A stretch of 64,000 nucleotides of DNA from JAXMHB01 sp046346965 (GTDB lineage Bacteria; Pseudomonadota; Gammaproteobacteria; Xanthomonadales; SZUA-5): the NCBI GenBank assembly GCA_046346965.1, contig JAXMHB010000003.1, positions 124,001-188,000 of the forward strand, given 5' to 3'. The translations under genes and the position numbers were made by a program. Numbering within the stretch: the first letter of the stretch is position 1; each line of letters starts with the position of its first letter. Shown here piece by piece: positions 35,430-45,442 of this stretch. Below the pieces are notes generated by a model. The model did not search any database, was not told where the DNA came from, and was given only the letters and a program-made list of their open reading frames with translations.

Positions 35430-38400
35430 TCAGTTGGCGCCGAACTGCGCGCGGTACAGGCGGTAGAGATAGCTCGGATTGTCGAAGCCGCTGGCCAGGC
35501 CGGCTTCGGCCAGCGTGCGGCAACTGCCCTCGCTGATCAGCCGACGGACGCGCAGCAGGCGCTGATGGCGCAACCAGGCTACCGGCGCCTGTCCGGTCAG
35601 TTCGCTGACCCGCCGGCGCAGTTGGCGTTCGGACAAATGCGCGCGCCCGGACCACTCATTGACGCCGAAGCTGGCGTCCGCCAGATGCTGCAGCGCCAAT
35701 GCCAGCAGCGGATCGTCGAGCGCTTCCGTCGCCGGCAGCGGGCTCGCCGCCTGCGGCCAGTGGCGACCGATCTCGGCCAGCAACTGGCCGATTTCAAAGG
35801 GCTTGCTGATCCAGGCGGCGGCGCCGGCCGCCAAGCCCTGCTCGCGATCGCCGAGGCCCGCTTTGGCCGACATCAGGATCACCGGCAGGGCCGCCGTCTC
35901 CGGGTGCGACTTCAGCTGCCGGCACAGCGCCACGCCATCCATGCCCGGCAGCATCACATCGCTGATCAGCAGTCGCGCCGGCGCCGCCTGCAGACGCTGC
36001 AGCGCGGCCTCGGCGTCGCTGACGCAATCCACCGGGTAGTGCTCGGACAGGCGCTCGCTCAGATAGGCGGCGAGCTCGGGATGGTCCTCCACCAGCAGAA
36101 TGCCGCCGCTGGCCGAGGCCGTGACGGCCGGCGCGGTCGGCGGCTGCGCGGCGCCGTCCAACGCCAGTTCGGCGAGCAGGATGTGCGCACTGCCGAGCGG
36201 CAGCTCGACCCAGAACTCGGTGCCCTCACCGTCCAGCAGCCGGGTGCCGATGCGACCGCCGTGCAGCTCGACCAGCTCACGCGCCAGCGCCAGGCCAATG
36301 CCCAGCCCCTCGCGCCCCGCGCGCGGCGGCTCGCCGGCGCGCACGAAGCGCTGGAACAGCGTCGCCGCCAGCTCGGGCGGATAGCCGGGCCCGCGGTCGA
36401 TGACGCGGATGCGCGCATGCTCTTGCGCCTCGCTGGGCTCGACGTGCACGCTGATCTCGCTGCCAGATGGCGCGTATTTGAGGGCGTTCCCGATTAAATT
36501 GCCGACGATCGTCGCCAGATGCGTGGGATCGGCGTACACCGGCAGCGCCGCCTGCGCGGCATGCACGCGCACGCTGACGCCCGCCTGTGCCGCCATCGGC
36601 GCATAGCTTTGCGCCAGCGTCTGCAGCCAGGCCACCAGCTCCAGGCGATATGCGTGCAGCGGCAGCTGACCGGCCTCGGCCTGCACCAGCCCCAGCAGTT
36701 GCTCGACCAGCTGCGCCAGTCGCTCGGTCTGCTGCAGCGGCAGCCGCAGGCGCTGGCGATCCCCCTCGCCGAGCTGTGCGCGCTCGATGACCTCCGCCAG
36801 CGGCAGCTGGATCAGCATCAGCGGCGTCCGCAGTTCGTGGCTGACGTCCGCCAGCAGTCGGCTGCGGAAGCGGTCCAGCGCGGCCAGCCGCGCCGCCTGA
36901 TCGGCCAGCCGTCGATTGGCGCTCTCGATCAGCTCGTGGTTGTGGGCCAGCTGCGCGTGCGCCTGCGCCAGCTCGTCCAGCGTGGTCTCCACGCGCTGCT
37001 TCTGGTCGGACAGTTCCGCCGTCCGCAGCTGCACCTGGCGATCGAGCTCGGCGGCACGCAAGCGCAGGCGCCCCAGGCGCCAGCGCACCACGCCGGCGGT
37101 ACCCAGCAGCGCCGCCAGCAGCAGCACGAGGTTGAAGGCGCGCGTTTCGTACCAGTACGGCGGCACCTGGAAGGCGAGCAGCGTGGGCACCTCGGCCCAC
37201 ACGCCATCGCCGTTGCCGGCAATCAGCTCGAAGCGATAGGCCCCGGGCGCCAGCAGTGCGAACGCCGCCTCGCGGCGCGGCCCCGCCTCGGTCCACTGCA
37301 GATTGATCGGGTGCAGGCGGTAGCGAAAGCGCACCTCGGCGCCGGCATGCAGGTCAGCCGCGTTGTAGCGCAGGTGCAGCGAGCGCACGCCGCGCGGCAG
37401 GGCACCGTCCTCCAGCGTGAGGGCGCTGCCGTCGAAGTCGATCCCGTCGATGACTGCGCGCGGCGCCAGGCTGCGGATCGGCAGCACCGCCGGGTCGACG
37501 CGCACCACGCCCCGCTGCGAGGGGAAGCTGATCACGCCGGCGGCGTCGACCGCCACTGCCGGCTGCACGCCGCCGTTGCCTTCGAGCTCGGTCAGGCCGT
37601 CGGCCAGCCCCAGCGTCAGCGGCGACAGCACGCGCTCGCGGCCGGTGAGCAAGCGCGCCAGCTCGGCCGCGCGCAGGCGAAAGATGCCCTGGTTGCTGTT
37701 CACCCACAGGTCGCCCTCGGCATCCTCGACCATGGCGTGCGGACTGTTCGAGGGCAGGCCCTCATGCCGGCCCAGCCGCAGCGCGCGCACGCCGGCGGGA
37801 TCGTCAGCGGCGATGCGCACCAGCCCGCGGCCCTCGGTAGCGGCCCAGATTGCGCCATCGCGAGCCCGATACAGCCCGCGCACCGGCGTGCCGCCGAGTA
37901 GCGCTTCGGCAACCCGGTGGGTGGCGCCCGCCTGCTGGCGCCACAAGCCATGGCTGCTGCCAAACCAGACCGTGCCGTCGGGCGCATGCACGATCGCATG
38001 CACGGCGACGTCGTCGGCGAGTTGCCAGCGCGGCGTCCAGCGCTCGTCCACCCGCTGCCAGGCGCCGGCACTGCCGCCCGCCCACAGCTGTCCGCGGGCG
38101 TCGGCGCTCAGCGAGCGGATCTGCATCTGCGCCATCGCCGGCGGCAGATCGACCGGCTGGAAGCGCTCGCTCGCGCGGTCGAAGGCCCACAGTCCGGGCC
38201 GGAAGGGCATCGCGTAGATCTGACCATCGGCAGCGGCCGCTACACCCCAGATGTTCTCGCCCGGCAAGCCCTGCAGACGGCCATAGTTGTGCAGGCGGCC
38301 ATCGGGCCACAGCCGGTACAGCCCGTTGCCCAGACTGCCCATCCACAGGCTGCCGTCCGGATCGTAAGCCAGTCCGTACAGATTGCCAGCGCGCAGCGCC

Positions 38401-39515
38401 GGATCCTCGCCCGCCAGCTGCACGCGCGCCGGGGCGGCCACGTACAGGCCGTCACGCAAAGTGCTGACCACGATGGAGCCGTCGTCGATGAAGCCGATCG
38501 CGTTGATGCGCCCCTGCGTCTGCAGCACGCGGTGGCGATTGCGATAGAGCTCGCTGCCCTCGCTGTGCCAGAGCACGCCGCGCGCATCGCGCTGGCTCTG
38601 TGCCGCCATGCCCGGACGCACACTGCCCTCCCAGGCCGGCTCCCAGCGCTCGTCGGTGTAGCGAAACAGCCCGTCCTGGGTGCCGATCAACAGGCTGCCG
38701 TCGGCCTCCGGGCGGATCTGGATAGGCGTCAAAGGCAAGCCCGTGCTGCGCACGATCCACAACGGCGGCTTGCTGGCAGACACCCGCAGCAGGCCGTCGG
38801 CAAAGCCCAGCAGCAGATCATTCTGATAGGGCTGACTTTGCATCGGAGTGTCGGCGTCGCGCCGCGGCAGATGCGGCAAGGGCGCCAGCGCGGCGCAGGC
38901 CTCCTGCCGGCAGCGCCAGCCGCGACCATCGGGCGCGATCAGCCAGTCGCGCTCGCCGTCGGGAACGGCCAGTTCCACATTCAGCGCCGGATCGATCGCC
39001 CGGCGCAGGCGCATGCCCTCGGCCTCGGCGCAGTACAGGCCGCGACGCAGCGTGATGCACAAAGGATCGGCGACCACGTGCAGCACGCGCGCATCGGCAT
39101 CGACGGGATCGAGGCGCAGACGCTCGATCCGCTGCGAGTGCACGCGCAGCCACTCGCCGCCGCCGCCAAGCGCATAGACCTGCCCGCGGGCGTCGCGATA
39201 GACCGATTGGATGCGGTTGCCGCCCATCTCCGGGTACGCCGCGGCATCGTAGACACTGAACTCGCGCCCATCGAAGCGGGCCAGACCATCATGGGTAGCC
39301 ACCCACAAAAAGCCATCGGCGTCGATGGCGGTGGTGGTGGCACTGCTGACCGGCAAGCCCTCGACGGAGCGATAGTGGCGGGTCACCAGCTCCAACGCGG
39401 TAGCCTCGCCCGGCATCCACAGCAGCAGGCCGAGCGCGATGGCAAGCGCCGGCGCACGGCGCAGGCCGCGCCCCCGCGCCGCCTCCCTGCCGCCCGCTTG
39501 CCGCCGTCCTTGCAT
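35430..39515 (-). CDS. Hybrid two-component sensor with propeller domain (HTCS-like)
   Basis: This 1361-residue one-protein two-component system has, in order: a signal segment (about residues 22-45), a periplasmic two-bladed beta-propeller region of Reg_prop repeats (about 50-700, with many DGFLWVATHDGL-like motifs), and a Y_Y_Y domain (about 705-770). A membrane helix (about 792-812) and coiled coil follow. Next come a HisKA domain with phospho-acceptor in DVSHELRTPL (near His891), a HATPase, and a receiver with ISDVMLPGMDG (near Asp1186). An AraC-type helix-turn-helix (about 1275-1361) ends the protein. It senses a periplasmic ligand and binds DNA directly. It lies about 120 bases upstream of acs, so control of acetate or carbon use is plausible but unproven. 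The start at 39515 was chosen for its signal segment; sequence further upstream is repeat DNA. Confidence 0.9.
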   Translation of the reverse strand: MQGRRQAGGREAARGRGLRRAPALAIALGLLLWMPGEATALELVTRHYRSVEGLPVSSATTTAIDADGFLWVATHDGLARFDGREFSVYDAAAYPEMGGNRIQSVYRDARGQVYALGGGGEWLRVHSQRIERLRLDPVDADARVLHVVADPLCITLRRGLYCAEAEGMRLRRAIDPALNVELAVPDGERDWLIAPDGRGWRCRQEACAALAPLPHLPRRDADTPMQSQPYQNDLLLGFADGLLRVSASKPPLWIVRSTGLPLTPIQIRPEADGSLLIGTQDGLFRYTDERWEPAWEGSVRPGMAAQSQRDARGVLWHSEGSELYRNRHRVLQTQGRINAIGFIDDGSIVVSTLRDGLYVAAPARVQLAGEDPALRAGNLYGLAYDPDGSLWMGSLGNGLYRLWPDGRLHNYGRLQGLPGENIWGVAAAADGQIYAMPFRPGLWAFDRASERFQPVDLPPAMAQMQIRSLSADARGQLWAGGSAGAWQRVDERWTPRWQLADDVAVHAIVHAPDGTVWFGSSHGLWRQQAGATHRVAEALLGGTPVRGLYRARDGAIWAATEGRGLVRIAADDPAGVRALRLGRHEGLPSNSPHAMVEDAEGDLWVNSNQGIFRLRAAELARLLTGRERVLSPLTLGLADGLTELEGNGGVQPAVAVDAAGVISFPSQRGVVRVDPAVLPIRSLAPRAVIDGIDFDGSALTLEDGALPRGVRSLHLRYNAADLHAGAEVRFRYRLHPINLQWTEAGPRREAAFALLAPGAYRFELIAGNGDGVWAEVPTLLAFQVPPYWYETRAFNLVLLLAALLGTAGVVRWRLGRLRLRAAELDRQVQLRTAELSDQKQRVETTLDELAQAHAQLAHNHELIESANRRLADQAARLAALDRFRSRLLADVSHELRTPLMLIQLPLAEVIERAQLGEGDRQRLRLPLQQTERLAQLVEQLLGLVQAEAGQLPLHAYRLELVAWLQTLAQSYAPMAAQAGVSVRVHAAQAALPVYADPTHLATIVGNLIGNALKYAPSGSEISVHVEPSEAQEHARIRVIDRGPGYPPELAATLFQRFVRAGEPPRAGREGLGIGLALARELVELHGGRIGTRLLDGEGTEFWVELPLGSAHILLAELALDGAAQPPTAPAVTASASGGILLVEDHPELAAYLSERLSEHYPVDCVSDAEAALQRLQAAPARLLISDVMLPGMDGVALCRQLKSHPETAALPVILMSAKAGLGDREQGLAAGAAAWISKPFEIGQLLAEIGRHWPQAASPLPATEALDDPLLALALQHLADASFGVNEWSGRAHLSERQLRRRVSELTGQAPVAWLRHQRLLRVRRLISEGSCRTLAEAGLASGFDNPSYLYRLYRAQFGAN

Positions 39516-39607
39516 GCCGAATCCATCCCCCGCGCCGCACGCGATGATGCCGGAGTAGCCGACGAACGGCGCGAGCTGAGCGTCGATCAGGACCCTGGGG
39601 AAGCGCT

Positions 39608-39690
39608 TGCCGTCGGCACGCTTGCTCGTCTTGCAGACTGGCGACAGCACACTGCGGGTGCCGCATGGCTGGACAGTCCCGAGCCCCGAG
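39608..39690. repeat. Family-B repeat copy
   Basis: The copy contains CGCTTGCTCGTCTTGCAGAC and then TGGCGACAGCAC, matching the family-B core, and runs into a heptamer array. It lies between the sensor kinase start and the Ser/Thr kinase stop. Confidence 0.6.
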
Positions 39691-39718
39691 TCCCGAGTCC
39701 CGAGTCCCGAGTCCCGAC
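39677..39718. repeat. Heptamer minisatellite (TCCCGAG)6
   Basis: Six consecutive 7-base units occur, four identical. The array ends exactly at the minus-strand TAG stop (39718-39720) of the Ser/Thr kinase gene. Confidence 0.85.
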
Positions 39719-42108
39719 TAGCGCGCCACCGCCCCATCCGGCCGTGCCGCGGGTTCTGCGGCTTCCGCGCGGCGCGCTTCCAGCAGGCGACGGGTCTCGG
39801 CGAACCCGGCGCGCACCGGGGCGTCGGCTGGCACAACGCCGTCCCATCGGCGTTCAATCTCGTCGAGCAGCGCAGCGGCGTGCGCAAGATTGCCGAGATC
39901 GATCTCGATCGACGCCGCGTTCCACATGGCCGATCCGACATAGCTGGTCTTGCCGGCGCCTGATTGCTCGTAGATCTGCGCTGCCCGCAAGTAGCCATCG
40001 CGCGCCGCCGCCTGATGCCCGAGTGCCAGCTCGGCATTGGCGAGGTTGAAGTGGTAGTTGCCGACCGTCTGGCTGCGCTCGCCGTAGACACGCATCAATT
40101 CCGGCCCCACCGCGTCCAGCATCGCGCGCCCGCGCACCGCGTCGCCCGCGGCTGTGTAGTACCAGCCGAGGGCCATTTGCATCCGCAAGCTTCGGTAGTC
40201 GTCGCGGCCATAACTCTGTTCGGTCAGGGCCAGTGCCTCGACCAGATCCTCCTCGGCTCCCGCGAAATCGCCGAGGTCGGTGCGTATCGTCCCGCGTCGC
40301 TGCAAGGCGCGCCCGATGGTGATCGCGCGTATCTCCGGCGGTGCACTGCGGGCGTTGACCAGAGCGTCTTCGGCGAGACGCTCGGCCAACCGCAGCTTGC
40401 CGTCCTCGCGCGCCAAGGTCCACTTCAGGTGCAACACGCCGTCGCGGATGCGGATGCTCTCGGCATCCTGTCCGGTGCCGATCAAGGCCTCGGCCCGCGC
40501 CGCCCAGCCTTCGGCCAAAGCCCGCTGGCCATTGCGGCTGGCCACCCATGCGCCACTCTCGTACGCGGCCGCCAGCGTGAGTCCTTGCGAAGTGGTGGCC
40601 TCCAGATCGGCCACCGCCCGGCGCGCCAGCGGCAGCGCGCGATCCATCGCTCCGAAGCTCGAGTACGCCGATGCCATGAGGGCAGCCAATGGGCCGCGCA
40701 GATCGGAATGGGCACCGAGCCTGACCTCGAGTTCGGCGGCCGCCAGATCGACCAGCTCCAGCGCGCCCGCGTTCGGGCTGCGACCGATGTTTGGGTCTGC
40801 CCCCTTGAACACCTCGCGCATGAAGTCGATGGCGACCCGTGCGCGCTCGGCTTCTGCCCTGGCCTGACGCGCCTGGTGCAACGCGAAGGTGGTGATCCCG
40901 ATCAGGGCGAGCACGGCGGCGCTGCCAATTGCCAGGCCCAGCCGATGGCGGCGCAGAAACTGGCGCAGCGGATAAAAGCGCACGCCCTGGCGCGCCGAGA
41001 TCGGGCGTTGATCGAGGACCGCATCGATGTCGGCGATCAACGCATCCATGGATCCATAACGGCGCGCCGGATCGCGCGCCATGGCCTTGCGCAGCAGCGC
41101 ATCGAGATCGCCCGCCAGCGCGCGCGGGAGGTGGCGGGCGGCGTCTGCGCGACGCGCCTCGTCCTGCAATGCGTCGCGGTGCATGCGCCCGAGCGTGGGT
41201 GGATTGTGATTCAGCACGGCATGACTGAGCGCCACCGGGTCCTCGCCCGGGAAGGGCAGTGTTCCGGCGATCAGGCGGTAGAGCATCACGCCCAGCTGGT
41301 AGACGTCGGTGGCGACCGAGATGGGGCGACCAAGAAACTGCTCCGGCGCTGCATACGCGGGTGTCATCGGTCCGATCTGCTGAGCGGTCAACTCTGGCCG
41401 ATCGGCACCGATCAGCTTGGCGATGCCGAAGTCCAGCAGCATCGGTCGTCCGCTGTGGCGCTCGACCAGAACGTTGGTGGGCTTGATGTCGCGATGGACG
41501 ATGAGATTCCGGTGAGCGTGCGCCAGGGCCAGCGCCACTTCGCGGACGATCTTCAGGCGTTCGCGTACCTCGGGCAGATGCGCGCGGCAGTAATCGGTCA
41601 GCGTCGTGCCTTCGATGTACTCCATCAGCAGGTAGGGAACGCCATCGTCGGTCTCGCCGCCATCGATGAGCTGGCAGATGCCCGGATGGCGCAGCGCGGC
41701 GAGGATCTCCTGTTCGCGACGAAAGCGATCACGCAGTCCCGGATGCACCGACAGCAACAGCTTGATCGCGACCACCTGGTCGAAGGCGCCATCGCGGCGC
41801 TCGGCCTTGTAGACCGCCCCCATGCCGCCCGTACCCAGCAGCTCGATCAACACGAAGGGGCCGATCCGGCGCCCGACCTGCCGCTGCTCCCAGCCCTGCC
41901 CGGCAAGGTGCTCGGTTTCCGCCATCACCACGGCCGCGGGCCGGTCGATCAGCCGGGTGCTCTGTGCATGACGCGCCAGCAGGCGCTCGACATCGGCCCG
42001 CAACGCGGCATCGCCAACGGCATCGAGGAAGGACTGGCGCGCCGCCTCATCCAGATCCAAGGCTGCGTCGAGCATTGCGCGCACTTTGCGCCAGCGATCC
42101 GCGTCCAT
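39718..42108 (-). CDS. Membrane Ser/Thr protein kinase with helical-repeat C-terminus
   Basis: This is a 796-residue Hanks-type kinase. After an N-terminal helical region of about 80 residues comes the kinase domain: glycine loop LGTGGMGAVY (residues 91-100), VAIK lysine 116, HRDIKPTN (205-212, catalytic Asp207), DFG (226-228) and APEQ. All catalytic residues are present. A membrane helix (about 389-410) is followed by about 370 residues of TPR-like helical repeats, probably outside the membrane or for protein binding. Kinases with this layout usually follow an ECF sigma-factor gene; none is found here. Its stop abuts a heptamer array. Confidence 0.92.
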   Translation of the reverse strand: MDADRWRKVRAMLDAALDLDEAARQSFLDAVGDAALRADVERLLARHAQSTRLIDRPAAVVMAETEHLAGQGWEQRQVGRRIGPFVLIELLGTGGMGAVYKAERRDGAFDQVVAIKLLLSVHPGLRDRFRREQEILAALRHPGICQLIDGGETDDGVPYLLMEYIEGTTLTDYCRAHLPEVRERLKIVREVALALAHAHRNLIVHRDIKPTNVLVERHSGRPMLLDFGIAKLIGADRPELTAQQIGPMTPAYAAPEQFLGRPISVATDVYQLGVMLYRLIAGTLPFPGEDPVALSHAVLNHNPPTLGRMHRDALQDEARRADAARHLPRALAGDLDALLRKAMARDPARRYGSMDALIADIDAVLDQRPISARQGVRFYPLRQFLRRHRLGLAIGSAAVLALIGITTFALHQARQARAEAERARVAIDFMREVFKGADPNIGRSPNAGALELVDLAAAELEVRLGAHSDLRGPLAALMASAYSSFGAMDRALPLARRAVADLEATTSQGLTLAAAYESGAWVASRNGQRALAEGWAARAEALIGTGQDAESIRIRDGVLHLKWTLAREDGKLRLAERLAEDALVNARSAPPEIRAITIGRALQRRGTIRTDLGDFAGAEEDLVEALALTEQSYGRDDYRSLRMQMALGWYYTAAGDAVRGRAMLDAVGPELMRVYGERSQTVGNYHFNLANAELALGHQAAARDGYLRAAQIYEQSGAGKTSYVGSAMWNAASIEIDLGNLAHAAALLDEIERRWDGVVPADAPVRAGFAETRRLLEARRAEAAEPAARPDGAVAR

Positions 42109-42126
42109 CTACACCGGTCCGGACAA

Positions 42127-42144
42127 AGCCCTCGCCAGAGGGCT
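42127..42144. other. Small hairpin upstream of the kinase gene
   Basis: AGCCCTC-GCCA-GAGGGCT forms a 7-bp stem 19 bases upstream of the kinase ATG (42108), in its presumed 5' leader. The rest of 42109-42346 shows no gene. Confidence 0.35.
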
Positions 42145-42346
42145 GGGTGCCTCCAGGAAAGACCTGAGGCGTCTATCGCCACCCTGAGGCTGCGCACGCA
42201 GTCGGTGTCAACGCGCGCCGCCAGGGCGTCGATCTTGCTCACGCCGATGATCGGGCAGCCAGCGGGCCCGACGCCAGCGATCCGGTGCTATCGCCACCGC
42301 CACCGGCACGGAAGCCAGCCGGCGCGCCGCCCTCGCCCAGAAGCCC

Positions 42347-43303
42347 TCAGCCCGGCCGGGTGTCTGGCGACGGCCGGGTTTGCGCCGCCAGCCAGTCGAT
42401 CAGATCCTCGGGGCGATCGCGGCTGCGCTCGGTGTAGGCAAAGGCGTGTTCCGGGTCAAGTACCCGATCCAGCCAGATGCCATCGGCGACTGGCTGCCGC
42501 GTGGTGCCCAGCCAGAGCGCGGTGTCGGCGCCCTCCTCCGGCGTGCGCAGCCTGGACTTGAGCACGGCGCGGAACCAGGGCAAGGCCGTTTGCACGCCGG
42601 CGGTGTCCACCCAACCCGGGTGCATCACGTAGACGCGCGGCTGTCCCTGCCAGCGCCGATTCCAGGCCGCGGTCAGCACCACCTGGGCGCGTTTGTGCTG
42701 CGCGTAGGCGGCCATGCCATCGTGGTCCTCGGCGCGCTCGGCCTGCAGCGCGGCCAGATCCAGGCGGGCGCCGTACATGCCGCCGGAGCTCATGTTGATC
42801 ACCGCAGCACCGGGCGCGAAGGCCGCGGCCGCGCGCAGGCCCTCGGTCAACACATAGTGGCTGAGCAGATTGCTGGCGCAGGACTGCTCCCGGCCTTCTG
42901 CGGTGCGCAAATAGCGGTCCTGCAGTACGCCGACATTGTTGACCAGTACATCAATGGGCGCGCCGCCCGCTTGCAGCGCCTGCACGGCGCGACGGGTGTC
43001 GGCCAGCGAGCTGAAATCCACCACCAGCGGCCGCAGGCTGCCAGCGCTGCTGGCGCAGGCCTGCGCCAGCGCGGCGAGCTTGTCGGCACTGCGCGCCAGC
43101 GCCCAGACGGTGGCGCCGCGGGCACAGGCCTGTCGCGCGATCGCCGCCCCAATGCCGCCGCTGGCCCCGCTGACCACCCAGACCTGACCGTGCAAGCCCT
43201 CGGCGTAGGGCTGCCACTGCGCCTGTCGGCGGCGCAGACCGCGGCGACTGAAGCGGGTGTAGAAGCGGGCATAAAACAAAGCACTGAGCAGCGCGCGCAG
43301 CAT
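42347..43303 (-). CDS. Short-chain dehydrogenase/reductase (DHRS12-like)
   Basis: This 318-residue NAD(P)-dependent oxidoreductase has a short N-terminal hydrophobic/basic segment. It has the classical SDR motifs: SGASGGIG (residues 45-52), NNVG, a catalytic serine in MSSGGMYG and YAQHK. It resembles the SDR branch that includes DHRS12 and likely oxidises or reduces a lipid-type alcohol or aldehyde. It lies 89 bases downstream of the alkyl sulfatase gene on the same strand. An involvement with fatty alcohols is inferred from that context. Confidence 0.88.
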   Translation of the reverse strand: MLRALLSALFYARFYTRFSRRGLRRRQAQWQPYAEGLHGQVWVVSGASGGIGAAIARQACARGATVWALARSADKLAALAQACASSAGSLRPLVVDFSSLADTRRAVQALQAGGAPIDVLVNNVGVLQDRYLRTAEGREQSCASNLLSHYVLTEGLRAAAAFAPGAAVINMSSGGMYGARLDLAALQAERAEDHDGMAAYAQHKRAQVVLTAAWNRRWQGQPRVYVMHPGWVDTAGVQTALPWFRAVLKSRLRTPEEGADTALWLGTTRQPVADGIWLDRVLDPEHAFAYTERSRDRPEDLIDWLAAQTRPSPDTRPG

Positions 43304-43392
43304 CGGCGTGAGTCACCCTATCAGGAGCGCGCAGTGTGCCCGCGCGGCTGTGTGCATCCGGCATACAGGCCATCGACGCGGCGTAGCCGCGC

Positions 43393-45360
43393 TCAGGGCT
43401 CCCGAGTGACGATCGCGAAGGTCCCCGGCGCCTGATCGAGCAGCCGGAAGAAGCGCGCCAGATCGATGCGGCTGCCCTCGATATCGGTCTGATCCGACAG
43501 CAGCAGATCGCTGCCGCCGGCCGCGCCGGTGACGATCTGCAGGAAGAACTCCCAGCTCAGCGTCAGCGTGGCGCTGGCGGCGGGATCGGGCGGCGCCGCC
43601 TGGTGATGCAGCACGCCGTTCTCGATGTGCAGCCGGTAGCTCCGACCGAGATCGGAGAACACCAGATTGATGCGCAGATCGAGCGCGCTCGCCGCCGGGC
43701 CGTTGAGCGAGGCCGCCATCGCGTCGAGGAAGCGCTCGGGATCGGTGTGGCGCAGCACGTCGATCAGAAAGCGCCGGCTGATGCCCTGCGCCGGTCCGCC
43801 GTTGCGCAGCTCGAAAGCCCCGCTCAGATAGGCATTGCGCCAGGTCGAGGCCTCCGCCAGATAGCCGAGCTGCTCGAAGCTCCGCGCCAGCAACTCGCGC
43901 GCAGCCGCGTGCTCGGGCTCCGCGTACACCAGGTGCTTGAGCAGTTCGGCGGACCAGCGGAACTCGCCGGCGTCGTAGGCCCGCTGCGCCGCCTGCAGCA
44001 GCGCCGGCGCGCCGCCGGCCAGCGCCACGTAGCGACGTCCCGCCTCCACCGGCGGCAGCGGATCCAGATTGGCCGGATGGCCGTCGTACCAGCCGAGGTA
44101 ATACTGATAGACCGCCTTGGCGTTGTGGCGCACGGTGCCGTAATAGCCGTGACTGCTGAGATGGGCCTCCAGCGCCGGTGGCAGCTGCAACTGCTCGGCG
44201 ATCTCGGCCGCGTTGAGGCCGGCATTCATCAGGCGCACGCTCTGGTCGTGAAGGTAGCGATAGCTGTCGCCCTGCAGGCGAATGAAACGCTGGATCTCCG
44301 CCTGCCCCCAGACCGGCCAATGGTGTTGATTGAACAGCACCTCGGCGCCGGCCGCCTGGACCTGCGCGGCATCCAGATAGCCCGCCCACTTCAGCGCATC
44401 GCGCACCTTGGCGCCGCGCAGCGTGTACAGATTGTGCAGCGTGTGGCCCATCAACTCGGCGCCGCAGTAGGCCTTCAGCTCGGGCAGGGCGAACACGAAC
44501 TCGGCCGGTGCCTCGCTGCCCGCCACGTTGTAAAACACGAAGCGCACGCCGTCGATCAGCTGCTCGCCGCCCGCCTCGCTGATCGTCAATGTGGGCGCCA
44601 GGATGCTCATGCGGCCGAAGGCCACCGCCTTGCCGAGGCCGTTGTCGACCAGCCCCTTGGCGTCGCGCGGCAAGCGGCTGCCATACATGTACATCGCGCG
44701 CCGGCCCATGGCGGCGCCCATCAGCACGTTCTCGCTGGTGGCCTCATCCATGAAGCCGGCCGGCGCCACGATCGGCACCGCGCGCGCCACGGCCTCCTCG
44801 GCACTGATCACGCCCAGCGCACCGCCAAAGTGATCGGCATGGCTGTGGGTGTAAATCAAGGCCGACACCGGCTGATCGCCCAGATGCTGGCGCGCAAAGG
44901 CCATTGCCGCGGCGGCGGTCTCCACCGAAGTCGCGGCGTCGACGACGATCCAGCCGCTGGCGCCCTGGATCAGCGTGATGTTGGCCAGATCAAAGCCGCG
45001 CAGCTGCCAGATGCGCTCGCTGACCTGGAACAGGCCGATGTGATTGTTGAGCAGCGCCTGTCGCCACAGGCTGGGGTTGACCGTCTCCGGCGCCGGCCCC
45101 TGGACGAAGGCGAAGCTGTCGTAGTCCCACACCACCTCGCCGGCGGCATTACGGACTTGTCCGGTCGGCGCCGCGATGAAGCCGCGCGCGGCGGCGGCAA
45201 AGGCGGCCGGGTCGCTGAGATCGTGCGCGGCGGCGACCGCCGCGTGCGCGGCCACCACCGCGGCAGTGGCATCGACGCCGGGCGCCGGCGGCGGCGCCGG
45301 GCTGCAGGCCGCCAGCCAGATCACGGACAGGCCCGCGTACAGGCATCGAGGTGGGCGCAT
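43393..45360 (-). CDS. Lipoprotein alkyl sulfatase (SdsA1-type MBL fold)
   Basis: This 655-residue enzyme is of the Zn-dependent alkyl sulfatase family, which hydrolyses primary alkyl sulfates such as dodecyl sulfate to fatty alcohol and sulfate. The metallo-beta-lactamase motif THSHADHFGG (His172, His174, Asp176, His177) is intact. A dimerisation region and a C-terminal SCP2-like domain (about 530-650) that binds the alkyl chain are present. The N-terminus has a lipobox (LAACS, Cys19), so it is probably membrane-anchored in the periplasm, unlike the soluble secreted SdsA1. It is in a same-strand run with an SDR and an AraC-type regulator and near a divergent AlkB fusion. Confidence 0.9.
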   Translation of the reverse strand: MRPPRCLYAGLSVIWLAACSPAPPPAPGVDATAAVVAAHAAVAAAHDLSDPAAFAAAARGFIAAPTGQVRNAAGEVVWDYDSFAFVQGPAPETVNPSLWRQALLNNHIGLFQVSERIWQLRGFDLANITLIQGASGWIVVDAATSVETAAAAMAFARQHLGDQPVSALIYTHSHADHFGGALGVISAEEAVARAVPIVAPAGFMDEATSENVLMGAAMGRRAMYMYGSRLPRDAKGLVDNGLGKAVAFGRMSILAPTLTISEAGGEQLIDGVRFVFYNVAGSEAPAEFVFALPELKAYCGAELMGHTLHNLYTLRGAKVRDALKWAGYLDAAQVQAAGAEVLFNQHHWPVWGQAEIQRFIRLQGDSYRYLHDQSVRLMNAGLNAAEIAEQLQLPPALEAHLSSHGYYGTVRHNAKAVYQYYLGWYDGHPANLDPLPPVEAGRRYVALAGGAPALLQAAQRAYDAGEFRWSAELLKHLVYAEPEHAAARELLARSFEQLGYLAEASTWRNAYLSGAFELRNGGPAQGISRRFLIDVLRHTDPERFLDAMAASLNGPAASALDLRINLVFSDLGRSYRLHIENGVLHHQAAPPDPAASATLTLSWEFFLQIVTGAAGGSDLLLSDQTDIEGSRIDLARFFRLLDQAPGTFAIVTREP

Positions 45361-45442
45361 GCGCAGGCGCTCCGAGACGGAAGGCTGCGATGGTACGGGC
45401 GGGCGGCGCCGGCATCTGCAACTTTTCGCCGCGCGCCCGCCC

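Noticed and set aside
41949..42242. Small minus-strand frame upstream of the Ser/Thr kinase as an ECF sigma factor
   Set aside because: The translation lacks sigma region 2 or 4 motifs and mostly overlaps the kinase gene in another frame.
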